DNA from: CAYWNA01 sp964459305
GTDB taxonomy: Bacteria > Planctomycetota > Planctomycetia > Pirellulales > Pirellulaceae
NCBI GenBank assembly: GCA_964459305.1
Contig: CAYWNA010000223.1
Span: forward strand, 1-22,096
Length of the DNA stretch: 22,096 bases
Direction: 5' to 3'
The notes under the pieces are model-generated. The model saw only the letters and a program-made list of their open reading frames with translations. It ran no database searches and was not told where the DNA came from. Position numbers and translations under genes: made by a program. Numbering within the stretch: position 1 is the first letter of the stretch; every line of letters starts with the position of its first letter. Positions 13,435 to 22,096 of the stretch are shown piece by piece.

Positions 13435-16400
13435 TACAGCCGTTGCCATGCGCTGTCGATATCCTCGGCAATGTCGGGCAGGATGGAATCCAGGTACATC
13501 AGGTCGGTGTCCAAATCGTTGGACAACCGTAGGTCAGGGCTTGGCAGGGGACTGTTCCAATTTTTGTGGAGCAAAAATGGGACTGTCCCCGTCCGTGTGC
13601 CATCGTTCGTCAGGCTGTGCCTGACGGAATGGGCGCTCCATGGCGACGGGCCGTTTGCCTGCGAAAGCGAGAGCATGTCCGATTGGCCCGTGTCCCATCG
13701 CGATAGCCACCTATCGGCCAATGCGTTAGGCGAAGCCTGAACTACGGGCTCAAGAACGATCGCTGAGGGCACGACTGCGACTGCTTCCCCTTCGCCACCG
13801 CCGGGCTGGCTGTTGATGTAGTTGATGACGTCCAGCACGTCGAGGGGCGTGATTTCGCCATCGTCGTTGACGTCCAGGTACGGTGGTGGCTGGTCGTCCG
13901 GCGAGGGCGGCACGGGCAGTTGCCGGGAGCCCTTTGAATTGATGTCATTGATCAGCGTCAAGACGTCCAATGCAACCACGTCGCCTTGGCCGTCGACGTT
14001 ACACGGCGATAGGTAGTTGTGCCAAGCGTTCTGGCCCACGAAGGTCTTGGCATCCGGTACGAGTGGCGAAGGCGCGGGTTCCCGGTGGCCAACGTTGTCG
14101 GTGGCGATGCTGTAGAAGGCGTAGGTGTGGCCGATCTGGCCGCTGTAAGTGTCGGATGTGGCCGTGATGGCTTCGCGCCATGGCTGAAACTGGCCGTCGT
14201 CGATGGAGATGTAGATGTCGTACGTGCCGATGCCGGAACCGTTTTGATCGTCTTCGCCGGACCACTGGACTGCGAAGTCCGTGCTGGTCGTGGTGGCTGG
14301 AAGCCGTTGAACCTGACTGGCGTCTTCGGGGATGCCGGCGTCGATGGTGTTGGTCCAGGGCCACGGTTCTGGTGTTTCGGCGTCAGGGTCTTTTTTCGGG
14401 GCTGGGTGGGCGTAGAGGTCTTGGAGGAAGTCGAATTCGACGTAGGCCAGATTGGAGACTTCCGTGCCAGTGGGCAGCCCGTCGTTGAGTTGGACGGTGA
14501 ACTCGACCCAGCCTAGTTCGTATTCGGTCTCTTCGTTGAATGGCGGCAGGAACCCGGCCATGGGGTCTTCGGGATACTGGCCGGTGAGCGGATCGACGGT
14601 GTGGAACCACCAGACCAGCGTGTTCTCGTTGATTTGATCATTCGCGGCAAATCCGGGTATTTGCGTCCCCAGCCCCGCCCGGACCTCCACCGCCAGATTC
14701 ATATCCGGCCGCAAGTCAACACGCGTGTCGATCTCCTGCACGCCCTCCAGCGGCTCGTCCCACTTCAGGAAACCGAACCGAGTGAACTGGAACGTGTCGA
14801 CGTCGAACACATTCGGATCCAGTTCGTCCACTATGATGGCATCCTGAGTGGGCACCGTGGCATCCGGATCGTTCCAGAAGTCGATGCGGTAGGGCAGCGG
14901 TTGCCCAGACTCACCAGAAATGAATCGCGCTTCGCTGCCTGCTGACGTTCCAGAGGTATCGTAACCGGCAGGGCCGAATTTATCTTCTGGTGTGCCGGAT
15001 GCTGAGACAGTGCTTTCTAGGTGATAGTACTCCTCCATTACGTCCCACACATAACTCCAACAATCTATCGAGGGGTATCCGTGCAGAGTCTCAAAACCAT
15101 ACCCAAAGACTTCGTATTTGGTGGCGACTGTCGTGGCCGCTCTCAAGAAGAGCTCTTCGTCCACCTTCCCAATGGTCCTCAAAGGAAAGTACGGTAGGCT
15201 GGATTCCTCAGGAGCAACATACCAACCAACCGTAGGCGACTTTCCGGACTCAAGAGTTCCCCAGTAACCTTTCGAACGGTCTGGGGTCACGAGAAGGCCA
15301 AAGTCGTACAGCGGCTTTTTGCTGGATGCCGTGTCGTACACGAAGAACTGTCGATGGTGGGGAACGCCACCGAGCAAGAACAGCGCACCACCCGGGCCCT
15401 GAAACGGACGCATCCTGACTCGAACGAAGACTTCACGTAAGCCGAGCGGGTCAATAAAGGAAACTGGGTTGTTCGCGACGTACACCCGATTGCTCACACC
15501 TGGAACACGGAAAGGATCGTCGCTGGCAAAAGCACCGATTGCGGAAGAGCAATACCTCCATCGCATGAACTCGAGGCCATTGGCTTCACGCATGACACCA
15601 TATCCGCCAGCGTATTGAAATGGATTCGGGATCGATTCGGTTCCGCCAAGCAAGTTACCGAACGGATCATACAAGTAGCTGTTGACGACTGCGGTGCCAC
15701 CATTATCGGTCAACTCACTTGTAGAACCGATCGCGTCGAAGGCGTACCAGTCCGAATCCCCCACAGTATTTGTTCGGCTGACTAACCGATAGCCGTGGTT
15801 GTATTGGGCGAGAACCCCCGCAGTGCTGTATTCCGCAACCACATTTCCGATACCGATTGGGTCCACAACGTAGTCCGTCGTCACGCCGTCATGATCAACA
15901 GCGATTCTGTTGCTGAAAGCATCGTACTCATAACTCCATGTCTCCTCGGGGCTGACCACGCCAAAGAGTCGGTTTTCGGCGTCAAAAACGTAGGTCCAAG
16001 TACCGGAAGCGTCGATCTTCGCGATCATGTTTCCATCCGCATCGAACTGATAGGTCGCGGTGCCGACCTGGGTGTATTGGTTCATGTTGTTCGTCGTGTA
16101 CTCGGTGACTTCGCCGTTGATGATCGTTCGGATTCGGTTGCCGACCGGATCGTATTCGTACTGGAAATCCTGGTCCCCGATGGCAGTGCCCGTGCTGTCG
16201 AACTGGGCTCGAATGAGCTGGCCGTTGTCATCGTAAGTGTAGGTCCAGATGCCGTCTCGCTCGCCCAAGCGATCCTCGATCTGGTGGCTGATTCGCCGTC
16301 CCAGGGCGTCGTAGGTGTAGGTGAACCGAGAATTAACCGTTCCATCGCCGGCGTAGTTAGTCAGGTCCAGGATCTGCCCCGCAGCGTCGTACGTGTAGGT

Positions 16401-19400
16401 TGTGTAGACGGCGTACTCGGTGGAAGTGCCTTCGCCTTTGTATTCGTGCCAAAGTCGTCCGGCAGCGTCGTACTCGTAGGTGACGATGTTATCGCCGTCG
16501 GCATCGGTCAGTTGCTCCAGCCGGCCAACGGCGTCGTACGAGTAGTTGACGGTGAAGCCGTCCTGGTCGACCATTTGCGTGCGACGCCCCAGCTCGTCGT
16601 AGTGGAACTCCAGCCAACGGCCTTCCGGATAGGTGATCTTGGTGAGCCAGTTGTTGTCGGGATCGTATTCCAGAATCGTATCGCCTCGGGTATCCGTCGC
16701 CGTGGTGAGGACGCGCCGGCCGAGCGCATCGTCATAGGCGTACGTGTGCTCGATGCCGTCCGCGTACTGTTTCGCGGTCACTTGGCCGCGGTCGTTGGGG
16801 GAGTAAGTAATCGTGTTGCCGCGACGGTTCGTGTAAGCGGTCAGATTGCCGGCCGCGTCGTAGTCGTAATGCTCGTCCGTCCCGTCCCGGTATGTGATGC
16901 TCGTCAGGTTGCCGTTGGCATCGTAGCCGTAGTGGGTCATGTTGCCGCGTGCGTCACGTACCCAATCGAGGTCCTGATAGTCGCCGCCGTAACCGAAGCT
17001 GGTCATGTGCCCCATCGGATCCTGCGAAGCGACTAGGTCGCCGGTTGCGTCGTATTGAAACCTCGAAACTAGACCGGTCGGGCCGACGACGGCCGTCAGA
17101 TTCGAGTTGCCGTCGAAGTACAAATCCACACGATCTTCCAAGGGGTTCTCGACCCGAGCCGTCCGGCCGCGGCTGTCCAGCCAAGTGGTCGCCCGGTTGT
17201 TCAAGGCGTCCGCAACAGACGTCTTTCCCGCCGTGCTGTACTGATAGGTGACCAACTCCTCTCTGTCCGTTGGCGTGGCGGCGCCGGCCAAGTAATGCTC
17301 GTCCAAACGGCCGAGCGCGTCGTACGAGAACCAGGCAACCGGACCGTCGGGATAGGCAATCGATTCCAGGTGATGATCTCGCAGAATCCCCTCGCCGGTC
17401 ACGTAGGTGTAGATGACCGCCTGGCCATCAGGCCAGGTGACCGACAGTAAATGTTCTCCGCTCGGGTCGTAAGCGAACGTGGTGTCCCGCCCCGTGTGAT
17501 CGGTCACTTTGTGCAAACGGCCGTTGGGGTAGTACGTGAACGCGAAGTGATCGTCACTGCCGTTGTGCCGGACCTCCGTAAGCCGATCGCCCGAATACGT
17601 CGCACTAATCTGGTTGCCGTTCATGTCGCGCAGATAGGCGAAACGCCCGTCGGGGCGGAAACGAGTCTGGAAACCGCTCAGTTCGGTCAGCAGGAATCCG
17701 CCGTCCGGCTCTCGTGTAAGTGTGGCATAGTCGCTCGACGATGGGTCGTAACCGCCGTGTCCGTCAGGTTCGAAGAAGTGATCCGTGCCACCGGAGCCGT
17801 TGATGACGACGGTCCCATCGGATCGCTCGTCGAGACTGATCTCGTACGAATGCGTCCAGCCACGGCCGAGGCTTCCTTCTCGGGCTCGGTAGCTGGGGCT
17901 GGGAAGGAAGTAGCGCTCGAAGCTCAGCGCCAGACCAGGAGCGGGGCAGAATGCCTCTTGCTGGGTCTCCAAGTACGCCGGTGTGCCCATGCTGGCGGCC
18001 TGGACAAACTCGAACGCGAACAGTTCCGCCGCGTCGTACACTCGCTGGCCTGTTTCAGCCAAGTGATCTGCATTGTCACGCAACATGACCAAATAGTCGC
18101 CCCAGGTGTCGCCCACCTGAGTTTCCAAGCGTGCGAACAGAGGATCCCAAGCAACGTCGGGCGTGTCGGTCGGACGCAAATCCTGCTCCAACGCGTTCCA
18201 GTCAATGGAATCACCCAGTCCGTCGCTGCCCGGATGGCCGAAGACGTAAAGATTGAACGGCATATCGCCCACCGCAAACGGCATGACCGCATCGACGGTG
18301 AGCATCACCGTTTGACCGGGACGTATGATCGTCGCCGGCCCGTCCGGGCTCAGTCCCAACACGCTGACCGTGCCAACCGTTTGCCGCGGAGGCTCGGGCT
18401 GCCCCGAACTCCCCACGGGGACGAAAATGCGGATCGGCATGGGGACGTTCCAGGTGAGCTCCTCCACGCTCTCGACCGTAAACAGCGGGCTGGCCATGTC
18501 CACGTTGCCGGTGTTCGTGTACTCAATCTGCACGGGAACGGTGCGTCCCGGCCTCGACAGGCTGGGCACGATCAACTCGGCGTCCAACGCCGCGGCGCCA
18601 CCGGCTTCCACTGTCAGTGCGTCGGGCAGTGTGAACGGCGCGGAGAGTGGATTGGTCAGAACCACGTCGTAATCACCAGCGGCCGCCCCCGAACCGGCCA
18701 AATCAAACGTGGCAAACAGCGTGGCCGCATCCTGGAAAAACTCGTCGCCCTCGATGGTGGCCCCACCAGGGCCGACCAATTGGACCTGCGTGTCCAGGGC
18801 AAAAGCATCGCCTTCGATCTTGATCGTGGCATGGCCCGCGTTCCCAACACGCGTCGGTCCGATCCGGTCGACGGTCAGATCCCTGGTTTCCGCCGTCAGT
18901 GTGAAATCGGTCCCCGCCGAACTCACTGACTGTGCGTAGACACCGACATAGTACGTCCCAGGCGCGTTGGCCACGAACTGCGACTGCTGATCCGGCTGGC
19001 GCGAAACCGTTGCCGCCTGGTCATAGTGCGACACGGTGGGTACCGCCCCTCGGCGCACGTAAAGGTATACGGAACCGGACGACACGGCGGAGTCCAAGAT
19101 CAGGCGCAGCGAGTCGCCCGCCTGGGCGTCATAGCGATAGAAGGCCCACTCGTGTCTGTTGACATGTCCGCTCTGCGTCGCGCCGAGTGTCGGCACGGCC
19201 ACGGACAGAACTTGATCGGCAGCGCGGACATTGTTGATCAGTGACGCCTCGGACACACCCGAGCTGGCGCCCGTGTTCGTTTCGACCAGCACATAGTACG
19301 GTCCCGCCACGTCTGCCGGAATCGCCCCCGTCCAAGTCTCTGTGTAAGTTGCCCCAACCGCCAGATCACCGCCGTGCAACACGTGATGGAGCAGGCGGTC

Positions 19401-22096
19401 ATCCTGGGGACTCAAATACGGGTCGGCAGACAGGTAGACGGCATCGTACCATTCGCCGCTCAACCGCCGCTCGCCAACGTTGCCGATCGTCCATTGGACG
19501 TCAATGGTGTCGCCAGGATTGACCTGAGTCGCCCCCGACACGGAAACCGCCGTCACGGCCAAATCACCAGGTTGCGTGGGTGTCTGACGCTCGAAGGCGC
19601 CAATGTCCACATTGGCGGGGCTGCCGGTGCCAACATTGGCCATGCCAGGATCGTCGTACCGCGGCCGGCCTCGCAGATCGAACGGCGAGGCGTCAATGCC
19701 GCGACCGGCGTCGATCGCGGGTGAGCCGGCTGCCAGCGTGTAGTCGCCCGCCGCCGGATCGACGAACTGCGGGTCGATCCGTCGGTTCCCGTTCTGATCG
19801 AGTTTCGGCTCGCCGGGGTCGCCGTCCCACAAGACTTCCTGCCCGTCCGGGTTATGGAAGATGCTGTTGCGCACAGTCAGCAGCGGGATGTCGCTGTCGT
19901 GATGCAGGCCATCAGCGTTGAACGCGACGATGGTATTCTCGACAGTGACAGTTGCCCCACCGAGATGGATGCCGGCGCCGTTCCAACCACTTCCTTTGAA
20001 ACCATTGCCGACGATCGTGCAGTTGCGCAGGACCACTCGCGAATCCGCTCGCAAGAACGCGCCCGCGTAGGAGCTGTCCACGATCAGGCAGTTCTCGGCT
20101 TCGATCTCGACCAACGCCGTGTAGACGTAGATGCCATATCGATTGTCGCGCAGAACCGCGTTTCGCAGTTCGACGTGAGCGCCTTCCGCATCGCCTTCGA
20201 TGGCTCGGTCGCCATACGTGATGCGGATATTCTCCAACACCCCGTTGGCCGTCGCCGAGCGGAACCTGAGCCCGTTCCAATCGTCCGCAGCAGGCGTGCT
20301 CGCCCCGCCGTCTCCGTTGGTATCGCCGGCAATCGAGTCGTCTTTCCACGACGTGAACAAAATCGGCTGAGCGACGGTGCCTTGCGCTCGTAGTGTGCCA
20401 CGCACGTCGAGTCGTTTCGAGTCCTTGAATTTGACGATCGTGCCCGGCTCGATGGTGAGGGTCACGTCCTGCGCAACCGTGACCGTGTTGTCCACCACGA
20501 TCAGTCCGGACCACGTCGCGTCCAGGCTCAGCGACCCTGAGACGTGCTGCGGCTGGTCGAGATAGAAGAAGCTGGTGAAATTGCCGCCGTTGACACCGTC
20601 GGCGTCGCCGTCAAGCGGATTGCCGGACAGGTCCATGACGGCATCGGTCACCGTGATGCGGTAAGCATCCATGGCGAGAGTCGATTCGGGCACAAAGGTC
20701 GCCGTCCGCGTGGCCGGGTCGTATTGGATGACGCCATCGTCGTCCGCAATGGCGGTTTCGTTGCCGTCGCCGAACGTCCGATCGCCCCCGCTGGCTTCGA
20801 CGATGAACGATGCTGTGTTGAGCGTTGACGGATCCAGGTCCCCGTCCTCGAACTCAACTTGAATGACGCTGGGCGGCGTGGGGTCGGCTGAGCCATTCGC
20901 AGGCATCACGGCAACGATCGTCGGACCGCCTGTCTCGATGGCAAAGGGTCCAAGATGCACGGCCTCCGAGAGATTCCCCGCACGGTCAACCGCCGCAATG
21001 TGGAACCAGTAGTCGGCGGCATCGCCCAGTACAGGACTCGCGGCAGCCTGAGTGACTGGCAGAGCGACCGACAGTTCGGAGGCGTCTGTGTCGGGGTTGC
21101 GGTCCCATCCCACACGATGACCGGAAATCCCGCTGAAGGCGTCCTGCGCGACGTTCCACCGCGTGCTGAAAACGTCATTTGTCGATGGCTCGCCGACCAC
21201 ATGAGAAACGCTCCGCACATCGCCCGGTGGCAACGGCGCCGTCCGGTCGACCAAGAATTGAGCGACGAAATCACCACCAGGATTGCCGTCCCCCAAAGGC
21301 AGCGGGTCCATAGGAGCAACGATATAGTTGCCCTCGCCATCGAGAGCCAATCCCAGCGAGCCCTGAATGTTGTCACTCAAATGAAGCCGGTATGTATCCT
21401 CCGGCAGCCCGGCTGCGTAGCGGAAATGAATCTGCTTGGTCACCGGATCGTAATCGACCGAGTCAGGCACGATCTGCAAATCGTCACCCGTGCCGAACTG
21501 GCCGTCAGCACCGTCCGCCCAGATCTGCACGTTGTCCGGCGTAACCGTCGCTTCGTCCAAAAGAACCGTGAATCGCACCCAAACATCAGCGGTCAGCCCC
21601 GCCGCCCCACTTGGACCTGGAAAGAACTCAACCACCCGCGGCGGCGGTGGATCGACACCAACAACGTCGACTTCATCGATGTACCAGCCCGGATCCACGT
21701 AAGAACCATCTGCCTGATGGTAAAACCCAATCCCAACACGCTGCCCCGCATACGCCGTCAGGTCCACCTTCGCCAACGACCAGCCGTTCGACGATCCCGT
21801 TGGTGCCGGCTGGGCCACCGTCTGCCAAACGCCCCAGGCACTCCCGTCCCATACCGAAACCTGAACCTCTCCAAAATCGCCCCTGTCGTACGCGTACCAT
21901 TGCTGGAACCGAAGCTCCAAACGCTGGTCTCCTGTGACAGTCCCCAAATCAATCGCCGGGCTGATCAACCGACTGTCCGTGTTGTACGGGTAGTCGCCAC
22001 CAAGGACCGTCGCCACGACGCCCGTCCCCGCGTACGCATTGCCAGGACCCGACGTGGGCTCGCCCACCTGCCACACGCCAGCATCCGCCGACCAAC
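13434..22096 (-). CDS. Giant multidomain RHS-repeat/dockerin surface protein, 5' end beyond window
   Basis: At least 2,880 residues, open at the right edge: codons upstream of the GTG at 22076 still read WSADAGVWQVGEP, part of the first domain. Modules in order (numbered from 22076): jelly-roll/MAM-like domain (1-140); bacterial Ig-like domains, one opening with GPTIVAVMPANGSAD (150-500); right-handed beta-helix with Asn-rich rungs such as ENCLIVDSSYAG (about 510-800); CARDB domain (830-950); pre-peptidase C-terminal domain (955-1060); IPT-like domain (1060-1160); DUF6531-like start LALSFERYF followed by RHS/YD repeats (1375-2210, e.g. YDAAGNLTAYTNRRG); RHS core end with DPLGL; a His...Cys peptidase-like tip (2215-2345); a conserved region beginning DKFGPAGYD; an FN3-like domain; two dockerin type I repeats (2690-2755); a 125-residue tail. 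Probably exported and surface-bound. RHS shells normally encase a toxin at their end; here roughly 540 residues follow the tip. Confidence 0.88.
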   Translation of the reverse strand, partial: WSADAGVWQVGEPTSGPGNAYAGTGVVATVLGGDYPYNTDSRLISPAIDLGTVTGDQRLELRFQQWYAYDRGDFGEVQVSVWDGSAWGVWQTVAQPAPTGSSNGWSLAKVDLTAYAGQRVGIGFYHQADGSYVDPGWYIDEVDVVGVDPPPPRVVEFFPGPSGAAGLTADVWVRFTVLLDEATVTPDNVQIWADGADGQFGTGDDLQIVPDSVDYDPVTKQIHFRYAAGLPEDTYRLHLSDNIQGSLGLALDGEGNYIVAPMDPLPLGDGNPGGDFVAQFLVDRTAPLPPGDVRSVSHVVGEPSTNDVFSTRWNVAQDAFSGISGHRVGWDRNPDTDASELSVALPVTQAAASPVLGDAADYWFHIAAVDRAGNLSEAVHLGPFAIETGGPTIVAVMPANGSADPTPPSVIQVEFEDGDLDPSTLNTASFIVEASGGDRTFGDGNETAIADDDGVIQYDPATRTATFVPESTLAMDAYRITVTDAVMDLSGNPLDGDADGVNGGNFTSFFYLDQPQHVSGSLSLDATWSGLIVVDNTVTVAQDVTLTIEPGTIVKFKDSKRLDVRGTLRAQGTVAQPILFTSWKDDSIAGDTNGDGGASTPAADDWNGLRFRSATANGVLENIRITYGDRAIEGDAEGAHVELRNAVLRDNRYGIYVYTALVEIEAENCLIVDSSYAGAFLRADSRVVLRNCTIVGNGFKGSGWNGAGIHLGGATVTVENTIVAFNADGLHHDSDIPLLTVRNSIFHNPDGQEVLWDGDPGEPKLDQNGNRRIDPQFVDPAAGDYTLAAGSPAIDAGRGIDASPFDLRGRPRYDDPGMANVGTGSPANVDIGAFERQTPTQPGDLAVTAVSVSGATQVNPGDTIDVQWTIGNVGERRLSGEWYDAVYLSADPYLSPQDDRLLHHVLHGGDLAVGATYTETWTGAIPADVAGPYYVLVETNTGASSGVSEASLINNVRAADQVLSVAVPTLGATQSGHVNRHEWAFYRYDAQAGDSLRLILDSAVSSGSVYLYVRRGAVPTVSHYDQAATVSRQPDQQSQFVANAPGTYYVGVYAQSVSSAGTDFTLTAETRDLTVDRIGPTRVGNAGHATIKIEGDAFALDTQVQLVGPGGATIEGDEFFQDAATLFATFDLAGSGAAAGDYDVVLTNPLSAPFTLPDALTVEAGGAAALDAELIVPSLSRPGRTVPVQIEYTNTGNVDMASPLFTVESVEELTWNVPMPIRIFVPVGSSGQPEPPRQTVGTVSVLGLSPDGPATIIRPGQTVMLTVDAVMPFAVGDMPFNLYVFGHPGSDGLGDSIDWNALEQDLRPTDTPDVAWDPLFARLETQVGDTWGDYLVMLRDNADHLAETGQRVYDAAELFAFEFVQAASMGTPAYLETQQEAFCPAPGLALSFERYFLPSPSYRAREGSLGRGWTHSYEISLDERSDGTVVINGSGGTDHFFEPDGHGGYDPSSSDYATLTREPDGGFLLTELSGFQTRFRPDGRFAYLRDMNGNQISATYSGDRLTEVRHNGSDDHFAFTYYPNGRLHKVTDHTGRDTTFAYDPSGEHLLSVTWPDGQAVIYTYVTGEGILRDHHLESIAYPDGPVAWFSYDALGRLDEHYLAGAATPTDREELVTYQYSTAGKTSVADALNNRATTWLDSRGRTARVENPLEDRVDLYFDGNSNLTAVVGPTGLVSRFQYDATGDLVASQDPMGHMTSFGYGGDYQDLDWVRDARGNMTHYGYDANGNLTSITYRDGTDEHYDYDAAGNLTAYTNRRGNTITYSPNDRGQVTAKQYADGIEHTYAYDDALGRRVLTTATDTRGDTILEYDPDNNWLTKITYPEGRWLEFHYDELGRRTQMVDQDGFTVNYSYDAVGRLEQLTDADGDNIVTYEYDAAGRLWHEYKGEGTSTEYAVYTTYTYDAAGQILDLTNYAGDGTVNSRFTYTYDALGRRISHQIEDRLGERDGIWTYTYDDNGQLIRAQFDSTGTAIGDQDFQYEYDPVGNRIRTIINGEVTEYTTNNMNQYTQVGTATYQFDADGNMIAKIDASGTWTYVFDAENRLFGVVSPEETWSYEYDAFSNRIAVDHDGVTTDYVVDPIGIGNVVAEYSTAGVLAQYNHGYRLVSRTNTVGDSDWYAFDAIGSTSELTDNGGTAVVNSYLYDPFGNLLGGTESIPNPFQYAGGYGVMREANGLEFMRWRYCSSAIGAFASDDPFRVPGVSNRVYVANNPVSFIDPLGLREVFVRVRMRPFQGPGGALFLLGGVPHHRQFFVYDTASSKKPLYDFGLLVTPDRSKGYWGTLESGKSPTVGWYVAPEESSLPYFPLRTIGKVDEELFLRAATTVATKYEVFGYGFETLHGYPSIDCWSYVWDVMEEYYHLESTVSASGTPEDKFGPAGYDTSGTSAGSEARFISGESGQPLPYRIDFWNDPDATVPTQDAIIVDELDPNVFDVDTFQFTRFGFLKWDEPLEGVQEIDTRVDLRPDMNLAVEVRAGLGTQIPGFAANDQINENTLVWWFHTVDPLTGQYPEDPMAGFLPPFNEETEYELGWVEFTVQLNDGLPTGTEVSNLAYVEFDFLQDLYAHPAPKKDPDAETPEPWPWTNTIDAGIPEDASQVQRLPATTTSTDFAVQWSGEDDQNGSGIGTYDIYISIDDGQFQPWREAITATSDTYSGQIGHTYAFYSIATDNVGHREPAPSPLVPDAKTFVGQNAWHNYLSPCNVDGQGDVVALDVLTLINDINSKGSRQLPVPPSPDDQPPPYLDVNDDGEITPLDVLDVINYINSQPGGGEGEAVAVVPSAIVLEPVVQASPNALADRWLSRWDTGQSDMLSLSQANGPSPWSAHSVRHSLTNDGTRTGTVPFLLHKNWNSPLPSPDLRLSNDLDTDLMYLDSILPDIAEDIDSAWQRL
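13548..13589. repeat. Palindromic repeat inside the RHS gene
   Basis: GGGACTGTTCCAATTTTTG (13548-13566) and CAAAAATGGGACTGTCCC (13572-13589) form near-perfect inverted arms around TGGAG. The element is translated, in frame, as GTVPFLLHKNWNSPL in the C-terminal tail of the giant protein. Confidence 0.75.
13811..14007 (-). other. Dockerin type I domain (two repeats)
   Basis: Two Ca2+-binding F-hand repeats in the giant protein: CNVDGQGDVVALDVLTLIND and LDVNDDGEITPLDVLDVINY. The Asp/Asn ligands at alternate positions are present in the second; the first has Gly-Gln in place of one pair. Dockerins are common in planctomycete giant proteins without a cellulosome; the cohesin partner is unknown. 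Confidence 0.85.
15020..15455 (-). other. RHS-tip domain, candidate permuted papain-like peptidase
   Basis: Begins right after the RHS core motif DPLGL (15437-15451) and ends near YYHLES. It has a His pair (2240, 2241) in VPHHRQFFVYD and, 98 residues later, Cys2339 in SIDCWSYVWDVMEEY. His before Cys, with Cys at the start of a helix, is the order of circularly permuted NlpC/P60-type folds. GC here falls to about 47-55 % by hand count against 60-73 % on both sides. Function as toxin or protease is inferred. Confidence 0.45.

Noticed and set aside
15600..17900. Recurring GTCGTA-type blocks that might suggest a CRISPR or satellite array
   Set aside because: They are codons of YD repeats with irregular spacing and no spacers.
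15795..18929. Two long plus-strand open frames (413 and 492 codons)
   Set aside because: They are antisense shadows of the GC-rich RHS and Ig-like parts of the giant gene, with low-complexity Val/Arg-rich text.

Overview
The window looks like an accessory stretch of a Planctomycetota chromosome, probably Pirellulales-like; this is inferred from gene content, not from a marker gene. The basis is very large exported proteins ending in type I dockerin repeats, PQQ-like and NHL beta-propeller proteins with signal peptides, a CBM9-like module, high GC (60-nt blocks counted by hand range from about 47 to 73 %), and intergenic spaces packed with palindromic repeats. No rRNA, tRNA, CRISPR array or intact transposase was seen.

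Layout. 65-935 (+): the second half of an MFS sugar porter, interrupted by a +1 frameshift. 5583-1032 (-): a probable operon of an exported methyltransferase-like/PQQ-propeller protein, a small frameshifted lipoprotein, and an exported alpha/beta hydrolase whose start overlaps the lipoprotein stop (ATGA). 5919-6307 (+): a VapB-type antitoxin with an upstream palindrome, followed by only the C-terminal tail of its VapC toxin. 6308-6781: no gene recognised; it holds a pair of inverted hairpins. 6782-8230 (+): an HD-domain plus GHKL (Hsp90-like) ATPase protein that breaks off after the first ATP-binding glycine box; a same-frame fragment at 8264-8368 may be its old C-terminus. 11610-8332 (-): an exported CBM9-like/NHL-propeller protein. 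11611-11960: a symmetrical array of four 36-nt repeats. 11961-13079 (+): an enolase-superfamily (mandelate racemase-like) enzyme. 13080-13433: two further palindromic elements. 22096-13434 (-): one giant surface or secreted protein, open at the right edge, carrying Ig-like, beta-helix, CARDB, pre-peptidase, RHS/YD-repeat, cysteine-peptidase-like and dockerin modules.

How the genes may work together. The sugar porter remnant, hydrolase, CBM9/NHL protein and enolase-superfamily enzyme fit use of plant- or algal-type carbohydrates (inference from families). The VapBC remnant, the broken HD-GHKL protein and the RHS protein are conflict-type genes; two of the three are decayed. The most unusual points are the RHS module with a peptidase-like tip embedded inside a dockerin-anchored scaffold, marked by a local GC drop; three heptanucleotide arrays inside one PQQ gene; the decayed HD-GHKL gene; and the number of palindromic elements, one of them inside a coding region.
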